Notes under the pieces: model-generated | Told to the model about the DNA's origin: nothing | Database searches by the model: none | What the model saw: only the letters and a program-made list of their open reading frames with translations | Source: Artemia franciscana | Taxonomy: Eukaryota > Arthropoda > Branchiopoda > Anostraca > Artemiidae | NCBI RefSeq assembly: GCF_032884065.1 | Contig: NC_088868.1 | Span: 38,494,867 to 38,558,866, forward strand | Direction of reading: 5' to 3' | DNA: 64,000 bases | Made by a program: the position numbers and the translations under genes | Part shown: piece by piece, positions 1 through 11,420 of the stretch | Position numbering within the stretch: position 1 is the stretch's first letter | Layout: every line of letters begins with the position of its first letter

Positions 1-149
1 ACAATTAGTGGTCCCACTCAGGTACATATCAAATGGAAAAGTAGTGGGACGACCGATCGGCTGCTATCACATGCAGAAATTAGACACCGAGAGCTTGTCC
101 ACCTCAGTTTGTGAAACTATAAAAAGGCTAGTTGTAGATTTGATGTTGT

Positions 150-1455
150 GTATTGCCCAATGATATAACGGCACATCCGTTATGAGTGGGGAATTTAACG
201 GAGTTCAAGAAAAGTTTAGGGAGAAGGTGCCTCACGCAGTTTATGTACACTGTCACGCCCACAGATTAAACTTGGGTTTGACTGACTGCTTAAAAAATAA
301 ATGTGAATTTTCGGAATTTTTCTATCTGGTGCAAAGACTTTGCGCATTTATATCATGCAGCAATACCCGACATGAGCTATTTGGGGAATCCCAGCGTGTT
401 AGTGGGCAAAAAGTCTTGGTGCTTTAGAGGACCGTCCAGACTCGCTGGTTTTACGCATTCCGCTCTATTTTGAAGGTAAAGGCGAGGTTTGATTGTATTG
501 TTGCTGTACTTGGTGCAGTCTGATAGTTTCAACGGCGAGGCAGCGTTTAAAGCAAATGGACTACGAAACAAAATCAACTCTGCCCCTTTTGTCTCAGCTG
601 CACATATTGGAAAAAGTATGAGTCATTGTAAATTGTTTATCAGAGCAACTTCAATCTGAGAGTTTGTTGATTTATTAGGTACTCGCACTGATTTCTGGAA
701 CACATGAAACACTCCATAAGCTGATAAATGATCACGAATGGAACAGCTTAAGTAAAAACACACTCGAATTCTTGGCTTTATACGATATCTAGGAATCGAA
801 ATATCTACACTCTAAGACCGGCACTCAAAGCACCAGAAGTCAAGTCACTTTAATTCGTCTCAAAGACTTTCTTTCAAATTCAGCAACCAGTCAACGCAAT
901 ACCAGTCAGCCAGTTCAATCAGACTTCGATAAACTTGCGTATTTTGAGGTAACGGACCGTTTCACGAGCGAGATGACAAAGTTTTATACAAAATATTCGA
1001 CACTTTATCTGCCATTGGCCCCTCAAGTTCTGATTTTCTCGAACTTTCAAAAGTTGAAAGGGTTATGTGTCATTATCAAGGGATTCTCGATGTCGGTGAC
1101 CATACCATAGAATCCTAGCTTTCTCTTGCAAAGCTGTATCTGTCAAAAGGTGATATTTCAAAACGGATCTTCTTTGAGCTATTGAAATCTTATCCGACCT
1201 CCCAGTTGTCTATTCTAGTGTGTTAAAAGTGAGGAAGCTAGTTGCTACTTTGCCTATGACTACTGCCAGCAATGAGCGTTTCCTCTCAGTATTATGGCGT
1301 GCGAAGGACTATCTGCGATCGACGATGTGAAAGGACAGACTCAGTGGATCTCATGACAATGGCCGTTGAAAAAGAGTAGGTTAAGAAACTAGACTCGGAT
1401 AAATTAGTACACGATTTTGCCAAGCAGCGACATCGCCGCTATCCATTGTCTTAAG
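150..1455 (+). pseudogene. hAT-superfamily transposase relic (ZMYM1-like type)
   Basis: Decayed DNA-transposon transposase. Near 163 the frame reads YNGTSVMSGEFNGVQ, followed by HCHAHRLNLGL (about 250-285), which resembles the conserved block of ZMYM1/DUF4371-type hAT proteins. TRWFYAFRSILK follows at about 449-484. The C-terminal dimerisation block TTASNERFLSVLWRAKDYLR lies at about 1259-1320, and after a frameshift DLMTMAVEKE and LDSDKLVHDFAKQRHRRYPL run to a stop at 1455. Several frameshifts and stops between these blocks rule out function. The order and spacing fit one element read left to right. Terminal inverted repeats were not found, and the left end may lie outside the window. The family call is fairly secure; the subfamily is inferred from motifs only. 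Confidence 0.75.
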
Positions 1456-1565
1456 TATGTTTGTTTTTTCTAGCATCTTCATTTAAAAATATGTCGAAAA
1501 AATTCCTTACCCCCACTCCTACCTTTTTCTTGAATTTGCGCCACTGCTTGTGTGTCTGACTCAAT

Positions 1566-1690
1566 GTGTTTGTACTTTTTTTTTGTCTCTCCTCTCTCCC
1601 CGTTCCTGTGTATCTGTTTGTCTCTCTTTGTCTGAGTCTTTGTGTGTTTGTGTCTGACTCGTGTCTTTGTTTGTGTTTTTGTCTCGGTCA
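1566..1690. repeat. Degenerate pyrimidine/TG-rich simple repeat
   Basis: T-rich stretch built from variations of TCTCTCTTTGTCTGAG and TGTGTTTGTGTC. The open frames on both strands here consist only of these repeats and are not taken as genes. Confidence 0.7.
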
Positions 1691-2262
1691 CCGTGCCATG
1701 GAAAGGCTCTGCCGCGTAACCCCCCCCCCCACCAGAAAAATCCCTCCGAAAAGTTCATACTTCCCAATAACCATTACTCTATGTAAACTATGTGCAAAGT
1801 TCATAACTTTCAACCCTTCTCGCGGGGAATGTGGGTGTTTGTGTCATCCTCTTTGCTGAACAAATGACTCTCTAAGTTTTGGTCGGGCGACTTTAGGAAA
1901 AAATGTGCGTGGCCTCGCGTAGTTGCCCTCCAATTTTTTTATCTCTTAAAAAAGCACTAGAGCTTTTAATTTCTGTCCGAATGAGCCCTCTCACAATATT
2001 CGCGATGGCAAAAAACACAAACTTTTGCGTTTTTGCCGATAGGAGCTTGAAACTTCTACAGTAGTGTTCTTTGATTCGTTTAATCCGATGGTGTAATTTT
2101 GATTAAAATTATATGACTTAAGGGAGTTTATATATTTGAAATCTGCATAAAAATTCGACCCTTTTGATGCATCTATTGGTGTCAAAATTTTATTTTTTAG
2201 AGTTTCGTTTATTATTGTGACGGTTCGCTCCTTATTTGCAGTTTGTTACCACGAACTGTTTG
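1691..2262 (+). repeat. Family A repeat, old degenerate copy (right part)
   Basis: It aligns by eye to the right two thirds of the better copy at 16087-17797: the cccaataaccattact block, the ggagcttgaaacttctacagtag block, and a right end with a decayed hairpin (TTTGTTACCACGAACTG). It carries many substitutions and internal deletions, so it is older than the copies at 16, 27, 47 and 62 kb. No coding capacity is seen. Confidence 0.75.
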
Positions 2263-2395
2263 TTTTCTGTTTCTTTTTAGATTTTATTTATTTATTGATG
2301 CTGATTTATGGTAGTTTTACACATGGTAGATTATTTGATTCAGTTTTTACTCATTTTTGTTTTAATGGAGTTGTTTACTTTCTTCGAAAAATCTT
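2258..2395 (+). repeat. Family C repeat fragment
   Basis: A segment including ggtagattatttgattc and ttttaatggagttgttta recurs at 34735-34880 (same strand) and, reversed, at 54290-54420. It directly follows the right end of a family A copy here. It has no coding potential, and its element class is unknown to me. Confidence 0.6.
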
Positions 2396-2967
2396 TTTTA
2401 TTGAAAACTTTTTTAGATTAATTAAATTAAAATACGCTCAGTGCAACCTTTCTGTCAAAACATGTATCAGCTATACCTCAAGAATTGTTGAAGGTTTTAA
2501 GTTGAAATTTTCAGTGAATTTAAGGGGGGTGTTGAAATAGCCAAAAAAAAATGAACCTCTAGCTGCTATGGGTATTAAATTGAAATAAAAAAAAAAAATT
2601 TAATCTAAAAAAAGTATGTGTCCAGGTTGTTAAATTGGCGTTTCTTGAACCTCTCAGGAACAGCTTAGGTTGTGAATTTGAAACGTTAAGAGAATAAAGA
2701 GGGAGATGTTGACATAGAGCAGAAAAGTGAGCAGACATAGAGCAGAGCAGATGTGCATCCAGGTTGTCAAAATGGTGCTTTTACACTACATCAAACTAAG
2801 GATCCTAAGTTGAAAGTTTCAGGTAGCACTTAAAGGGTGCTGAACTATTATAAATCGAAAGGTACTATGTGAATAGAAGCTATCAAAATGCTACATATCT
2901 GCAATATACCAGGAGCGGCTAATGGTATAACAATATCCTTTTTATTTACTACGGTTTTTTTTTTCAG

Positions 2968-3129
2968 AATTAGAAGAAGGTGAAACGCCAACGAATTATG
3001 ATGGATTCAACAATTTTAAATATTCTGAGTTGCCAGTTAAACAAGAATTTAATTCATCGGCCATTTTGACAGGATTGAAGCCCGAGCTTGAATTTCCTGG
3101 GACTAGTGTCTCTGATGTCCAAAATAAAG
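2968..3129 (+). CDS. Internal coding exon of zinc-finger gene 1
   Basis: Pyrimidine-rich acceptor ending tttcag at 2967 and donor AAAG|gtaata at 3130 bound an open 162-nt segment. It reads LEEGETPTNYDGFNNFKYSE, then LPVKQEF, and later LKPELEFPGTSVSDVQNK. VKQE and LKPE fit the SUMO-acceptor consensus psi-K-x-E, common in linkers of zinc-finger regulators. The exon ends one base into a codon (G). The exon at 6031 begins AT, rebuilding a GAT codon and keeping frame into the finger array. That phase match is the main evidence that the two belong together. The upstream exon with the start codon was not found and may lie outside the window. The role (linker of a DNA-binding transcription factor) is inferred. 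Confidence 0.6.
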
Positions 3130-4080
3130 GTAATATTTGATAGTAATACGGTTCATCTTTTTATTTCTTGTGTGATTGTTTATCTTGTTCCTCCATTTGT
3201 TACCTTAGTTTATTTTCATTAAAAAAAATTTCACTAAATGAAAAAAAAAATTACAAAAACAAAAATTAGTTTTCTTATAGTCCCTTTTTTTAGATTTTTG
3301 ACATTAATGTTAGGATTAACATTAGTAAAATAAAACAAATAAAGTGAAGTTAATATGCAAGTTGAGAATATTTCCAGGAAATGGGTGAAGGGGCCTCTCG
3401 CGCAAAGTTTCCGAGTTTATTTACAAATTTTACTGCTTTTTGATGCAAAATAATTAGAATGGTTTACTTGCTGCAAATTCACCAGCACTGTCAAATATAC
3501 TAAGAAAAAAGAGATTCTTGCACCAGAGTGGGGAGGTGGGAATCCAGAGCTCGTCTTTGATTATTTACCTGCTCGAGTAAATCGGGAACTTGTATTTACT
3601 CAATCAACACTTCAAAAAACTCGTACTAAAAATTTAACCTAAAAAAATTCTCAAATTTGTGAGAGATAGAGTGATAACCTTTGAATTTTAGGGAAGCTCT
3701 TTAACAGAATTTTTTTGTGTTGCCAACTTTTTTTTCTCTTTTCTCAAAGAGATAAAAATCTCTTTTTTTTTCTTTTTTCGTCTTTGAACTTCCCCTTCTT
3801 TTCCTCATTCGTACTTTTTCATAATTGAAGGTTTCAGTTATACTGGATTTTATCTGGACCCAGTTCTAAAGGCTACCACAGGCTCGACTCCAACTGTTTT
3901 GCCATGAACCAAGTTTGACCCATGCTTGCAAACCCTACCTCTCCCTCAACTTCACTCCACCTCAGAGCATTGAGTCCCAAACAATTCTCTTGATATCAAA
4001 TATTTAGTTTCTTGTTCATTAGTTTAATATTCATATTTGATCACGTTTGATTGTATTTACTCAGTCAAAACTTCAAAAAA

Positions 4081-4492
4081 TTCGAACTAAAAATTTAACC
4101 TAAAAAACTCAAATTTGTGAGAGATAGAATGGTAACCTTCGAATTTGGAATCAAGACATAAAAATTCGTACTAAATATTTAACCAAAAAACACAAATTTG
4201 TAAGAGATAGAGTGGTAACCTTCGAATTTGGAATCAAGACATAAAAATTCGTACTAAAAATTTAATCTAAAAAAACTCGAATTTGTTAGAGATCGAGTGT
4301 CAACCTTCAAATTTGGAATCTAGACATAAATATTCGTACTAAATATTTAACCTAAAAAAACCTCAAATCTGTAAGAGATAGAGAGGTAACCTTCAAATTT
4401 GGAATCAAGACATAAAATTCGTACTAAAAACTTAACCTTAAAAAAACTCAAATTTGTGAGAGATAGAGTGGTAACCTTCGAATTTGGAATCT
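4081..4492. repeat. ~84-bp tandem repeat, five copies
   Basis: Unit starts at 4081, 4165, 4248, 4333 and 4418 (periods 83-85). Each begins ttcgtactaaa, contains gagagatagagtggtaacc, and ends ggaatcaagacataaa. A diverged sixth unit lies near 3617-3695, preceded by a related ttgtatttactca leader, suggesting a larger ancestral duplication. Confidence 0.85.
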
Positions 4493-5525
4493 ATATATAT
4501 ATTCTTCGGTTGGTCAGAAAGAATTTTCTATTTTGGATTTTTTCGCAGTTTTCACTGTTTTAATTTATAACATCTGATGCATTTGTAAATTCATCAGTTA
4601 AATTACTAATATCAGGCTTAGTTGCAACTCAGTGTATCCATAATGCTGGATATTCTGTGAGTTTGACTGATTTTCCTTTCACCTGATTTTAGTCTTTGTT
4701 ACTTGCTCGTGTGCATACTCAATTCGTATTGAAGAAAAATGATTATTGTTTATCGCTTGTGACCTATGTTTTCAGAAGTTTTTCTGTTGCAGCTACAATA
4801 ATCTGATGAGTTTTCGGGGACTTCAATGCTTTGAGAAATGGCTTTAACTGTTGCTAGAGTTCACAGCTTTGGTAAGGTCTTTTGGACATGATTCAAGGGA
4901 TAAATGTCCTAATAAATATACTTGAAAAATAAGTTAAATGAATATACTTTTTCATATCATACAGCTGTTGGCTAAGCTAAAGACAGTGTTGGTTTCAAAC
5001 TTTTTAATTTGTTTTGCTACATAAATCCCATGGTGGATCAACCTTTATGTGGTTTCTTTATCATAAAAAAAAATAGAAAATGATTTCTAAAATTTTGCCA
5101 CTTCTCCCCCCCCTCCCCAATAATAAGCTCTGTCAATTCTTAATATATAACAAGTAACTTGTTGAAAACTGAAAGAGATTTTATTATTGCCTTGAAGGCA
5201 CCATTTGAATGTTTGAAAAATACTTTTACCCAAAATATAAACAGTAAAAGAAAAAGTTATAATGACATCTGAATTATGTTTTTTTTTTAATCATTTGTTT
5301 TGAAAAATTTAGTTTCAAACATCCATAAAATAAGTTTGCTCTGAATAATCGTGATTATGGGTTCTTTTACTTATGGGTGTATAGTTAATTTATGTATGGG
5401 GTATATAGGTGTTAATTTCAGTACACATATTGATAAATATTTTAAATAAATCCATTTATAATAATTATAATATTATTATATTAATTGCTTATATTGCTAT
5501 TATATTAATTGCCATTATAATAATT

Positions 5526-5551
5526 GCAAATCCTGCAAATGCAGGATTTGC
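5526..5551. repeat. Perfect 11-bp-arm hairpin, 4-nt loop
   Basis: GCAAATCCTGC, then AAAT, then GCAGGATTTGC: a perfect inverted repeat inside the intron, in a TTAATTGC-rich context. It could be the tip of a small foldback element or a chance structure. Confidence 0.6.
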
Positions 5552-6030
5552 TTCATCAATATTTTTTTTTTTACATATTTTTTCTCCATAATTTTTTTTT
5601 CAACAAGGAGACCACTCTTAGATTGATGCTTTGTAACTTTTATATTCATAGCCCCTTCTTGTGGCTATGATTCAGATCCACTTCTAGTCGACTATTCCAA
5701 TTTTAAAGCTTTGTTTTATGACTCTGTTTTTGCGATTATTTGTTGTTTCCAAGCATCAATTTTAGATCATCGTCACTTTTCAATTTGAAATGACATTCCT
5801 CGTACAGTAAAGTCAATAGGAGTAAATTTTAGAATAAAGTATTTTAAAAAATGTTTATGCTTCTTTCAAATAGTGGCTTGTTTTAAACAATTCAGCATTG
5901 TTTATCTAATTAAGTTTACAGAATATTCAAGTCTCATTTTTTCTTCTTTTTTTGTGTTTACTTTCACTTTTTGGAAGTCCTTTTTGCCTTGTTTTTATAC
6001 TTTTGAAGTTTAAATGTGTCTCTATTCTAG

Positions 6031-6998
6031 ATGACAAAATTTCAATTTTGGATTACAAGTATGGATTTCCTGAATTTAGATCATGCAGCATGGATTATCA
6101 ATTAAAAAAGCGTTTAGTCTATCAACCCACTTTGGAAAGCAACAGTGATTTGGAAGACACTCATAAAAAAGAAAACCTTTCTGGGGGAGAACAATATGAG
6201 TGTCATATTTGTGAGAAAAAATTTGCCAAAATGCACAAATTGAAATTGCATCAAAGAATTCACCCAGGGGAAAAACCTTACGAGTGTGAGATTTGTGAGA
6301 AAAAATTCTCCCATACGCAGAAATTGAAATTGCATGAAAGAATTCATTCGGGTGAAAAACCCTATGAGTGTAAGATTTGTGAGAAAAAATTTTCCCAGAC
6401 GGGTAGTTTGAAATTGCATGAAAGAATTCATTCAGGTGAAAAACCCTATGAGTGTAGGGTTTGTGAGAAAAAATTTTCCATATTGCACAGTTTTAAAACG
6501 CATCAACGCATTCACTCGGGGGAAAAACCCCATGAATGTAAAATTTGTGAGAAAAAATTCTCCCAGGCGAGTAATTTGAAATCTCATGAAAAAATTCACT
6601 CAGGGGAAAAGCCCTATGAGTGTAAGATTTGTGAGAAAAAATTTTCTCAGATGGGTAGCTTGAAATTACATGAAAGAATTCACTCGGGTGAAAAACCCTA
6701 TGAATGTAAGATTTGTGAGAAAAAATTTTCTCAGGCAGCTAGTTTGAAATTGCATGAAAGAATTCACACGGGGGAAAAACCCTACGAGTGCAAAATTTGT
6801 GGGAAAAAATTCTCCCAGACGAGTAATTTGAAGTATCATGGAAGAATTCACTCTGGGGAAAAGCCCTTTGAGTGTAAAATTTGTAAGGAAAAATTCTCTC
6901 AAATGCACAAATTAAAAAAGCATCGAAGAATTCACTCTTGTGAAAACCCTACGAGTGCAAAATTTGTGAGAAAAAAATATCCCAAGCGCACGAATTGA
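6031..6998 (+). CDS. C2H2 zinc-finger protein 1, finger exon (nine fingers)
   Basis: Likely sequence-specific DNA-binding nuclear regulator. After the acceptor at 6030 the frame reads DDKISILDYKYGFPEF and then a short acidic linker. Nine consecutive C2H2 fingers run from about 6194 to 6940 (CxxC-x12-HxxxH, 84 nt each), joined by SGEKP/TGEKP-type linkers. Most share the body ECKICEKKFSQ and differ at the helix positions (TGSLKLH, ASNLKSH, AASLKLH), so they are tandem duplicates with diverged specificity. The frame stays open upstream to 5952, but that part reads as intron because the splice phase fits at 6031. The last finger has SCENP in place of SGEKP. A single-base loss just after it shifts the frame, giving a short non-finger tail and a stop at 6998. 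Expression is not testable here. Confidence 0.85.
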
Positions 6999-7249
6999 AA
7001 TTGCATGAAGGAATTTCACTCCGGTTAAAAACTCTACGAGTGTAAGATTTATGTGAAAAAAATCTCCCGAATGGGCAGTTTGAAATTGGATCAGAGAATT
7101 CACTCGGGGGCAAAACCCTATAAATGTTAAGATTGCGAAAAAAAAAATCCCCATACTGGTAGTTTGAAATTGCATGAAAAAATTTACTTGGGTGAAAAAC
7201 CCTATGAGCGTAAGATTTGTGAGACGAAATTTTCGCAGAAGGGTATTTT
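6951..7249 (+). pseudogene. Decayed fingers 10-13 of zinc-finger gene 1
   Basis: In shifted frames the DNA still encodes finger pieces: ECKICEKKYPQAHELKLHEG, then SRMGSLKLDQRIHSGAKP, then PHTGSLKLHEKIYLGEKP, then a piece ending about 7249. Frameshifts and a stop (TGTTAAGAT at about 7125) break them. The array therefore once had at least thirteen fingers. A missing A in the run at 6942-6947 (tgaaaacc against gaaaaacc in other fingers) removed the distal part from the protein. Confidence 0.75.
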
Positions 7250-7783
7250 GATATCAAACAGTTCGTGGTAACGAGTTGTAGTAAGGAGCAACACGGCTCA
7301 ATAGGAATTGCAACTCTAAAAAACGAATTTTGATACTAATAGATACATCAAAAGAATCGGATTCTTATGCTGATTTCAATTATATAAGTTTCATCAAATT
7401 TAGTCTTACCCATCAAAAGTTACGAGATCTAGTGCCCTTTTAAAGTGACTAAAAAAATTGGAGGGCACCTAGGCCCTCTCCCACGCTAATTTTTTCCCCA
7501 AGTCACCGGATCAAAATTTTAAGATAACCAATTTGTTCAAACATAGTCGAAAAATCTAATAACTATGTCATTGGGGACGACTTATTCCCCTTCAGTCCCC
7601 GGGGGAGGCGCTGCAAGTTACTAACTTTGACCATTGTATATACATAGTAATGGCTATTGGGAACTGTACAGACGTTTTCAGGGGGATTTTTGGTTTGGGT
7701 GGGTCAAGGGGAGGGGGTTATGTGTGAGGGTCTTTCCATGGAGAATTTACCATGGGGGAAGAGAATTTCCATGAATTGCCATT
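7250..7783 (-). repeat. Family A repeat inserted in the decayed finger array
   Basis: A reversed copy starts with the right-end hairpin at about 7255-7275 (CAGTTCGTGGTAACGAGTTG) and runs to the ccatgggggaagagaatttcc block. It lacks the left palindrome and has a deletion of about 250 bases near 7430. Finger-derived sequence occurs on both sides, so the element landed inside the array. Confidence 0.8.
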
Positions 7784-7905
7784 ATGTAAAATTGTGAGAA
7801 CAAATTTTCTGAGCTTGAAATTATATTAAAGATTACACTTCGGGAAAAGCACTAAGAGTATGACATTTGTGAGAAAAATTCTCTTATAGACACTTAGAAA
7901 TGGCG
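7784..7905 (+). pseudogene. Finger-array remnant beyond the family A insertion
   Basis: tgtaaaattgtgagaacaaa and gacatttgtgagaaaaattc match the repeated finger core (tgtaaaatttgtgagaaaaa), and acttcgggaaaagcac matches the SGEKP linker. It is degraded, with no open frame. Confidence 0.55.
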
Positions 7906-8250
7906 TAGTTTTTCAGATATTATTTTAATAGGTGAAAAAAAGAGATTTGAAGATGATGAGGAGGAGCCGTCTCATATTTAAATTTTCAGATAAACCTACT
8001 CTTAATTCACCATTTATTATTAAGGAAGTAAACAATGAACTAAACTTAGGAAGCCGACTGGCCCTCATTCGTGACAAACATGTTTTCGGAGCATTATTCG
8101 AGTTTAGCATTAGATTCACTAATAGTCTTTTTAAGTTCCTTTTTTCGTGTAATTTCATTGCAATAAAATCCTGAAATAGCCAGGATTTGTGTTTTTTGGC
8201 TGTGTTTTCTTATAGGGTTTAATCATTAAAGTTTCGCTTTCTGCGTTAAA
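7906..8250. other. No recognised gene
   Basis: An 80-codon + frame (7932-8174) and an overlapping - frame are present. Neither has a recognisable domain or splice context, and I see nothing supporting either as a gene. Confidence 0.4.
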
Positions 8251-8425
8251 TTCCATTTTATGTCGAGGAATTTTATTTTTTCTTTGTGCTTAGTTCAAGT
8301 ATTATTTAATAATCGTCGTTATTAGTTAGTCTCATTAATTTCATTAGTCTTAACTTCCATTTTAAGTCGAAGAATTTCATTTTTTTTTACACTTAGTCTA
8401 AACATTATTTTCGTTGTTAATAGTT
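8251..8425. repeat. ~104-bp direct duplication
   Basis: ttccattttatgtcgaggaa (8251) recurs as ttccattttaagtcgaagaa (8355), followed by matching cttagtt/cttagtc and gtcgttatta/tcgttgttaa. Two diverged copies. Confidence 0.6.
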
Positions 8426-8589
8426 CATTGAATGAGTGTTCTCATGTTGCCGTTCAAAAAACGTCCATTACTGCTGTCTGCATATAAACAAGATAAGATT
8501 ATTTCTTATTATATTTCTATATATTTATATATATATTTCTTATCATTTACGTCTTACCCTAATAAAGATTATTTCTACACTACCCTGTA

Positions 8590-8960
8590 TATTACGGTGT
8601 ATGTCTGCGGTAATTTGTGTATACCAGCAAGAGTGAATGATAATATAGACTAACCTGCTGCCATATTACGGTGTATGTCTGCGGTAATGTGTGTCTACCA
8701 GCAAGAGTGAATGATAATATAGACTAACTTGCTGCCATATTACGGTGTATGTCTGCGGTAATGTGTGTATACTAGCAAGAGTGAATGATAATATAGACTA
8801 ACCTGCTGCCATATTATGGTGTATGTCTGCGGTAATGTGTGTATACCAGCAAGAGTGAATGATGATATAGACTAACCTGCTGCCATATTACGGTAAAAGT
8901 CTGCGGTGCTGGCTATATACCAACAAGAGTGGGTACTAATAAAGATTATTTCTGTACTAA
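8590..8960. repeat. 74-bp tandem repeat, about five copies
   Basis: tattacggtgtatgtctgcg recurs at 8590, 8664, 8738, 8812 and 8886 (last copy diverged), a constant 74-base period. The first four copies are nearly identical. The open frames across it are repeat-derived. Confidence 0.9.
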
Positions 8961-9099
8961 CCTTCATATTACAGTGTTAAAATGCTCAAAACGAAACTTC
9001 GTCATTTTAGCGGATGATTGGAATTCCCGGATCTGCCAATAAGATCCAAATTTAATTCTGTATTGTTAGTCCGTTGTCCTCCCATTCAATCAGACTATT

Positions 9100-10040
9100 T
9101 TAAGTTCACTAGAGATCATCCTTACCATTGCCAACACCATATTACAGCACCTCAAAAAGGATAACTTGGTACTCAAATGATGGTTCCACGAATGGTCAAA
9201 TTGATTATATATTGATCCGTCTATGTTGGTATTCCTCTCTTTGTTTTTCGACTTTATAGAGATGCCTGCACAGGATCAACATCTAGGAAATGATCATTCG
9301 CTTGTTGTTGCGAATGTACTCATGTCCCAAAGAAGGAGCACCCCCCTACAAAGGAAGTCCGACGTGGAGAAATTGAAATCTCAAGCTGTAAAAGAAGAAT
9401 TCTATCTGAACTTGAAACGACTATTGACTAAATTCATTCAAGTGCAGGAGGATTACTATGAACATTCCCAATTGATTTTAAATGTTCTTAGTGAAGATTT
9501 CTAGTAGGAACATTCGAGTTTTCACAGTGTCCCTATAGAATTTGGCAGATCTAGACTACGTGGATGACATTAACGCTGTTGCTGCTGATCCGCAAAATGC
9601 CTAAGTAATTCTAAGTAAAATAGAATATTTCTCTGTTCTACTGGGTAAGAAGATCAACACGGCCAAAATTAAAGTCATTGACCTAATATACAGTTGGAGT
9701 ATCCGCTTGTACCTTACTTATAAGTGCTGGAGAAAGTTGATTGTTTTACTTACATTTGATTGCTAAAAGACTCTAGTTGTGGCTGTGATTTTAAGCTAAG
9801 AGCAGAAGCAACAAAGCTCGACAGCTCTACCATTTGTGGAACCACGATCAGCATGATCAGTCTGTGATCGCATGAATTCACATCATGAATTCATGATGTC
9901 CATCCAGCATTCACCATCCAGGTGAATTCCAGCATGAATTCACAGGACGATCAGCATGAACATAAGGATTTGCGTCTATTAAGCCAATGTTAGATCTCAT
10001 CCATGCAGCTGAGACTTGGCAGTTGGAAGGCACTTCATTT
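9100..10040 (+). pseudogene. LINE remnant, RTE/BovB-like endonuclease-RT
   Basis: Collapsed non-LTR retrotransposon. Near 9160-9225 the translation reads ITWYSNDGSTNGQIDYILIR, matching the end of the APE endonuclease of RTE-like elements (W.SpDG..rNQIDyIL). It continues with NDHSLVVANVLMSQRR and the connector VEKLKSQAVKEEFYLNLKR to a stop at 9504. FADLDYVDDINAVAADPQNA follows at about 9541-9600, the RT catalytic block with Y-V-D-D. KKINTAKIKVI follows at about 9640-9675, and DLIHAAETWQLEG near 9990-10030 resembles the post-RT YGAETW motif. The core of the RT between endonuclease and active site is deleted, so this is a heavily shortened, inactive copy. Clade call is moderate. Confidence 0.65.
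9881..9898. repeat. 18-bp perfect palindrome with nearby partial copies
   Basis: CATCATGAATTCATGATG is its own reverse complement. Fragments gcatgaattcaca recur on both sides within 9869-9945, and catccagcattcaccatcca lies between. It looks like local slippage rather than a regulatory site. Confidence 0.6.
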
Positions 10041-10344
10041 CCATGATTTGGAAGTGATCACCTCTGTTTATAATGAAGTCTGAGACTACGATACTCTAAC
10101 AAGACATGTCAAACTGTAAAAACATGTTCTTGATGCCATTGGGGCTAGTAAAACTGGGTCAGAGCTTTTTGAAATTCCTTTCATCACAATCACTCTGATT
10201 TTAACTTCATTAAGAATAACAAATATAAGAACCAACGAAAAGTAATCAGCAATAAGGCAAGTGAAAACTATTGCCATAGGAATGAACCTCATTCACATAT
10301 GCGAACATATTTTAAAAAAAAGGTATAAATCAATGAGAGCAACC
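10041..10344. other. No recognised gene
   Basis: Possible further decayed LINE sequence downstream of the RTE-like remnant, but no motif could be identified. Confidence 0.35.
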
Positions 10345-10865
10345 ACAGGAAAAACTGGAAACTTCCCGACACGACTCATAAGGGCGTTGACTGATGGCAG
10401 TGTTGGCAGAGGAGAAATTGGTATTGTCCCCAACTCGAAAACACCCATTTAGAAGAAGATATCTGACTGTCAGTGACATATCTGAAATATCTCACTTATA
10501 CCTGAATGATAAAAGAAAGACTAACTTTCATTTAACTTCATGACACGATTCATGAGGGTTTTAAATGATGGCAGAGAGGAGTATTGTATCGTCTCCAACA
10601 CAAAAACTATCATTTAAAAGAAAATATCTGACTGTCAGTAACATATATGAAGATGTCTCACTTATATCTGAATGATTAAAGAAAACTGTGAACTTACTGT
10701 AAACTTCCCGACACGATTCATGAGGGCTTTGATTGATGGCAGTGCTGGTAGAGAGGAGAGTGATATTTTCTCCAAGTCAAAAACCACCATTTAGAAGAAG
10801 ATATCTGACTGTCAGTAACATATCTGAAGATGTCTCACTTATATCTGAATGATAAAAGAAATATG
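10345..10865. repeat. 165-177-bp tandem repeat, three copies
   Basis: Units share acttcccgacacgattcatg at the start, ctgactgtcagtaacatatc at 10463, 10628 and 10805, and cacttatatctgaatgat at the end. The copies carry small indels, so the array is older than the 74-bp one. Confidence 0.85.
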
Positions 10866-11420
10866 GCTGTCAGAACCCAGTAATATATTACGGTCAATCT
10901 TCTAGACTAAATAAAGAAGACAACATCGAAGAATAATGGACCTCGGTTCTGGACCTCAAAGCATCCCTAATTTTTTTTTTCAGGTTTGCACCTGACTGTA
11001 AGACATCTGTGGTGTAATTTTCAAGCATGTTTCTATTCCTTTTGACTCCCAATCCTGCAAAGTGTTAATAGATAAAAACTAATGAATTTCGTCATGTCCG
11101 GCTATAATGGACCAACACTTCTAAATTCGTCGGAATTGCTCCGTGCTCTGCGGAAAGTATGAAATAATATAAACTAGAAAGGGAATAAGAAAAGCTGAGG
11201 CATATTTAGGTTGAATGAAGGGATGCAACCAAATTCATTATTTCGGCCATTAGAATAAATTTCAAGATGGTCAAAGAATTATTAGATATCTCATTTGGAA
11301 TTATTTAAAGTTCTTGATTTGATCAATGACGTTGGGGTTGAGATCAAACAAAGTAGCAACTCTACAAAAGAGCATTTAGTATAGACCTAGTAGCTATACC
11401 TCTTTACTTAATAAATAAAG
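10866..11420. other. Intergenic, nothing identified
   Basis: AT-rich sequence with no open frame of note and no repeat match inside the window. Confidence 0.4.

Larger units (their letters stand above)
3130..6030 (+). other. Inferred 2.9 kb intron of zinc-finger gene 1
   Basis: Non-coding, AT-rich, bounded by gtaata at 3130 and tctctattctag at 6030. It holds an ~84-bp tandem array (4081-4490) with an outlying copy near 3610, a T/A-rich stretch around 5455-5525, and an 11-bp-arm hairpin at 5526-5551. No other gene is seen in it. Confidence 0.55.

Noticed and set aside
4081-4492. CRISPR-like array
   Set aside because: Direct tandem repeats without unique spacers in a eukaryotic intron.
6114-7257. 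Several - strand frames with NSFMQFQ-type repeats
   Set aside because: Antisense shadows of the finger array of gene 1.
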